Source: Streptomyces echinatus (GTDB taxonomy: Bacteria > Actinomycetota > Actinomycetes > Streptomycetales > Streptomycetaceae). From it: a DNA stretch of 64,000 nt. The translations under genes were made by a program, and so were the position numbers. The DNA lies in NCBI RefSeq assembly GCF_014203595.1, contig NZ_JACHJK010000006.1, positions 186,001 to 250,000 on the forward strand. Reading direction: 5' to 3'. Below are positions 62,267-64,000 of this stretch, piece after piece; the first letter of the stretch is position 1, and each line of letters opens with the position of its first letter. The notes below the pieces were generated by a model, which was given only the letters and a program-made list of their open reading frames with translations, was not told where the DNA came from and did not search any database.

Positions 62267-63523
62267 ATGCCTCCTGCCGTGCGCTTCGGCGTCAACTACA
62301 CGCCCAGCGAGAGGTGGTTCCACCACTGGCTCGACTTCGACCTCGACTCCGTGCGTGCCGACCTCGACTCGATCGCCGCGCTCGGCCTCGACCACATCCG
62401 GGTCTTCCCGCTGTGGCCGTACTTCCAGCCCAACCGCACCCTGATCCGGCCCCGTGCCGTCGACCAGCTCGTGGCCCTCGCCGACGCGGCCGCCGAACGC
62501 GGCCTGGACGTCAACGTGGACGGCCTGCAGGGCCACCTGAGCAGCTTCGACTTCCTTCCCGCCTGGACCCGCACCTGGCACCGCCGCAACCTCTTCACCG
62601 ACCCGGACGTGACCGACGGACAGGCCGCCTACCTGCGCACTCTCGCCGCCGCCCTGGCCGACCGGCCGGGTTTCATCGGCATGACCGTCGGCAACGAGGT
62701 CAACCAGTTCGCCGCCGGACCCCACCCCGACCCCGACCGCGTCACGGCCGCGGAGGCGGGGCGCTGGCTCACCCGGATGCTCACCGCCTGCGCCGAGGGC
62801 GCCCCCGGCCGGCTCCACCTGCACGCCTCCTACGACGCCGCCTGGTACCAGGACGACCAGCCCTTCACCCCCGCCCACTCCGCCCGGCTCGGCGCCGTCA
62901 CCGCCGTGCACTCCTGGGTGTTCAACGGCACCGCCCAGCGCCACGGCCGCACCTCCGTGCCCACCGAACACCACGCCGCCTACCTGGTCGAGCTGAGCAA
63001 GGCCTGGGCCGACGACCCGCACCGGCCGGTGTGGCTCCAGGAGGTCGGCGCCCCCGCGCCCCTGGTACCCGCCGAGCACGCCGCCGCCTTCGCCGAGGCC
63101 ACGATCACGAACGTCCTGGACTGCCCGGACCTGTGGGGCGTCACCTGGTGGTGCTCCCACGACGTCTCGCGCACCCTCGGCGACTTCCCCGCACTCGAGT
63201 ACTCCCTCGGCCTGCTGACCGACGAGCGCCGGCCCAAGAGAATCGCCCGCGTGCTGGCCGAGGCGGCCCGTCGCACCCACCCCGCCCCGGCGGTACGCGG
63301 CACGGCCCTCGCCGTGCCCGCCGACCCGGCCCACCGCTCCCGCTGCGCGCCCGGCGGCGACGTCTTCGAGGCGTTCTTCCGGCTCGTCGCCGACGGGGCC
63401 CGCCCGACCACCGTGCTCGACACGCGCGCCGACGACAAGGACCACCTCGCCGCGCGCGGCATCACCGACGTCGTCACTCCCGGCCAGGTACTCCCCACCC
63501 CCCAAGGAGGCACCCGCTCGTGA
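62267..63523 (+). CDS. GH5-like glycosidase (possible beta-mannosidase acting on the N-glycan core)
   Basis: A 418-aa cytoplasmic protein without signal peptide, with a (beta/alpha)8 glycosidase fold: FGVNYTPSERWFHHWLDFDL at the start, acid/base Glu in MTVGNEVNQF and nucleophile Glu in VWLQEVGAP. The pattern fits clan A, family GH5; GH5_18 beta-mannosidases that cut Man-beta-1,4-GlcNAc are known from bifidobacteria and streptomycetes and would suit a transporter for GH85 products. ATG 62267 has AGGA upstream. The subfamily is inference. Confidence 0.78.
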   Translation: MPPAVRFGVNYTPSERWFHHWLDFDLDSVRADLDSIAALGLDHIRVFPLWPYFQPNRTLIRPRAVDQLVALADAAAERGLDVNVDGLQGHLSSFDFLPAWTRTWHRRNLFTDPDVTDGQAAYLRTLAAALADRPGFIGMTVGNEVNQFAAGPHPDPDRVTAAEAGRWLTRMLTACAEGAPGRLHLHASYDAAWYQDDQPFTPAHSARLGAVTAVHSWVFNGTAQRHGRTSVPTEHHAAYLVELSKAWADDPHRPVWLQEVGAPAPLVPAEHAAAFAEATITNVLDCPDLWGVTWWCSHDVSRTLGDFPALEYSLGLLTDERRPKRIARVLAEAARRTHPAPAVRGTALAVPADPAHRSRCAPGGDVFEAFFRLVADGARPTTVLDTRADDKDHLAARGITDVVTPGQVLPTPQGGTRS

Positions 63524-64000
63524 ACCCCACCAGACGCACCGTCCTGATCGCCGCCACCGCCACGGCCGGGGCCGCCCTGGCCCCCTCGCCGCTCGCGACG
63601 GCCGCCCCGCGGGCCGCCGCCGCGACCCCGCCCCACGCCTCGTACTGGTACCCGGACACGCTGCCCGCCGGCGCCCCCGGCCCGGGCATCACCTGGCGCA
63701 GCCTGAAGAGCTGGCGCGCGGCCGACGACCCCGACCTCGACTGCAACGCCGCCTCCGTGCCGCTCGCCGCCCGGTTCACCCCGACCCCGGCGAACGCCAC
63801 CGCCCGCTCCGGACAGGCCCGAATCCAGGCGCTGGTCTCGTTCGGGCCGACGTCGGGCAACCCCTCCCAGGGCTCGGCCACCGCCGACCACTACGCCCTC
63901 ACCCACTGGGCCTACCTCGACGAGCTGGTGTTCTGGGGAGGCTCGGCCGGCGAGGGCCTGATCCTCGCGCCGAACGCGCCCGTCGTGGACGCGGCCCACC
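63520..64000 (+). CDS. Tat-exported GH85 endo-beta-N-acetylglucosaminidase, partial
   Basis: Partial: 160 codons are visible before the window ends. GTG 63520 overlaps the previous stop (GTGA) and has a perfect AAGGAGG box. The N-terminus NPTRRTVLIAATATAGAALA is a twin-arginine signal. The mature start contains HASYWYPDTLPAG and THWAYLDELVFWGGSAGEGL, like the beginning of GH85 domains (xYxDxxVxWxG, then the catalytic region further on). GH85 enzymes cut the chitobiose core of N-glycans and release the glycan for uptake. Confidence 0.75.
   Translation, partial: MNPTRRTVLIAATATAGAALAPSPLATAAPRAAAATPPHASYWYPDTLPAGAPGPGITWRSLKSWRAADDPDLDCNAASVPLAARFTPTPANATARSGQARIQALVSFGPTSGNPSQGSATADHYALTHWAYLDELVFWGGSAGEGLILAPNAPVVDAAH

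Noticed and set aside
1..64000. CRISPR arrays, rRNA and tRNA genes
   Set aside because: No regularly spaced repeat array and no recognisable tRNA or rRNA sequence was seen; the only tandem repeats are short or GC-rich and degenerate.

Overview
The window is high-GC DNA with near-universal G/C third codon positions, rare TTA codons, many GTG/TTG starts and Streptomyces-type families (Rpf/M23 wall hydrolase, WS/DGAT, GlgC with a GT4 glycogen enzyme, lasso peptide genes). It is almost certainly a Streptomyces chromosome. I saw no rRNA, tRNA or CRISPR array.

Region 1 (1-23,405): the edge of an extracellular contractile injection system (eCIS) and an associated block. On the minus strand are a DUF4157 (HEXXH) protein running off the left edge, a DUF4255 tail-terminator-type protein and an AAA+ ATPase of the Afp15/Pvc15 kind. 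Divergent from them, across a 51-bp gap with a perfect 15-bp palindrome, is a leaderless lysozyme-like plus NlpC/P60 protein (possible cargo), followed by two translationally coupled dynamin-like GTPases. Then come a membrane-anchored Hsp70-type ATPase and a MoxR / DUF58 / transglutaminase-like operon. This operon is flanked by two paralogous secreted beta-propeller plus PKD proteins and followed by a bitopic Ig-like membrane protein. The transglutaminase-like protein has lost its catalytic Cys and His. TTA codons in the DUF4157 gene and in the first PKD gene suggest bldA (developmental) control.

Region 2 (about 23,616-39,151): a decayed genomic island bounded by direct repeats that contain the 5' end of panD. 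The left copy is a 10-codon panD stub; the right copy leads into the intact gene. The island carries a complete lasso peptide operon (A-C-B1-B2-D, minus strand). Its predicted core, LLQRSGNDRLILSKN, belongs to the citrulassin family, whose Arg9 is converted to citrulline. The rest is two integrase fragments, copies of a putative integrase arm repeat, several intact catabolic-type genes (thioesterase, crotonase, LmrA/YxaF-like TetR regulator, MBL hydrolase, LLM oxidoreductase, DUF1684, vanadium haloperoxidase-like) and pseudogene pieces (molybdopterin oxidoreductase, MetX, arylsulfatase).

Region 3 (39,122-57,605): core-type chromosome. It holds panD, two GNAT genes, a proline-rich small protein, gnd, an RpfD-like Rpf-LysM-M23 hydrolase, an EamA-type transporter, a FhuF-type 2Fe-2S protein, the GlgM/GlgA-type synthase with glgC, a GH92 alpha-mannosidase, a WS/DGAT acyltransferase, an SDR with an inserted zinc ribbon, a degenerate HD protein, a 57-aa conserved-looking protein and an amidase.

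Region 4 (57,791-64,000): an N-glycan or mannoside utilisation locus. A LacI regulator with a strong palindromic operator is divergent from a sugar ABC transporter (binding lipoprotein and two permeases), a GH5-like glycosidase and the start of a Tat-exported GH85 endo-beta-N-acetylglucosaminidase. Together with the nearby GH92 enzyme, these could release, import and dismantle high-mannose N-glycans.
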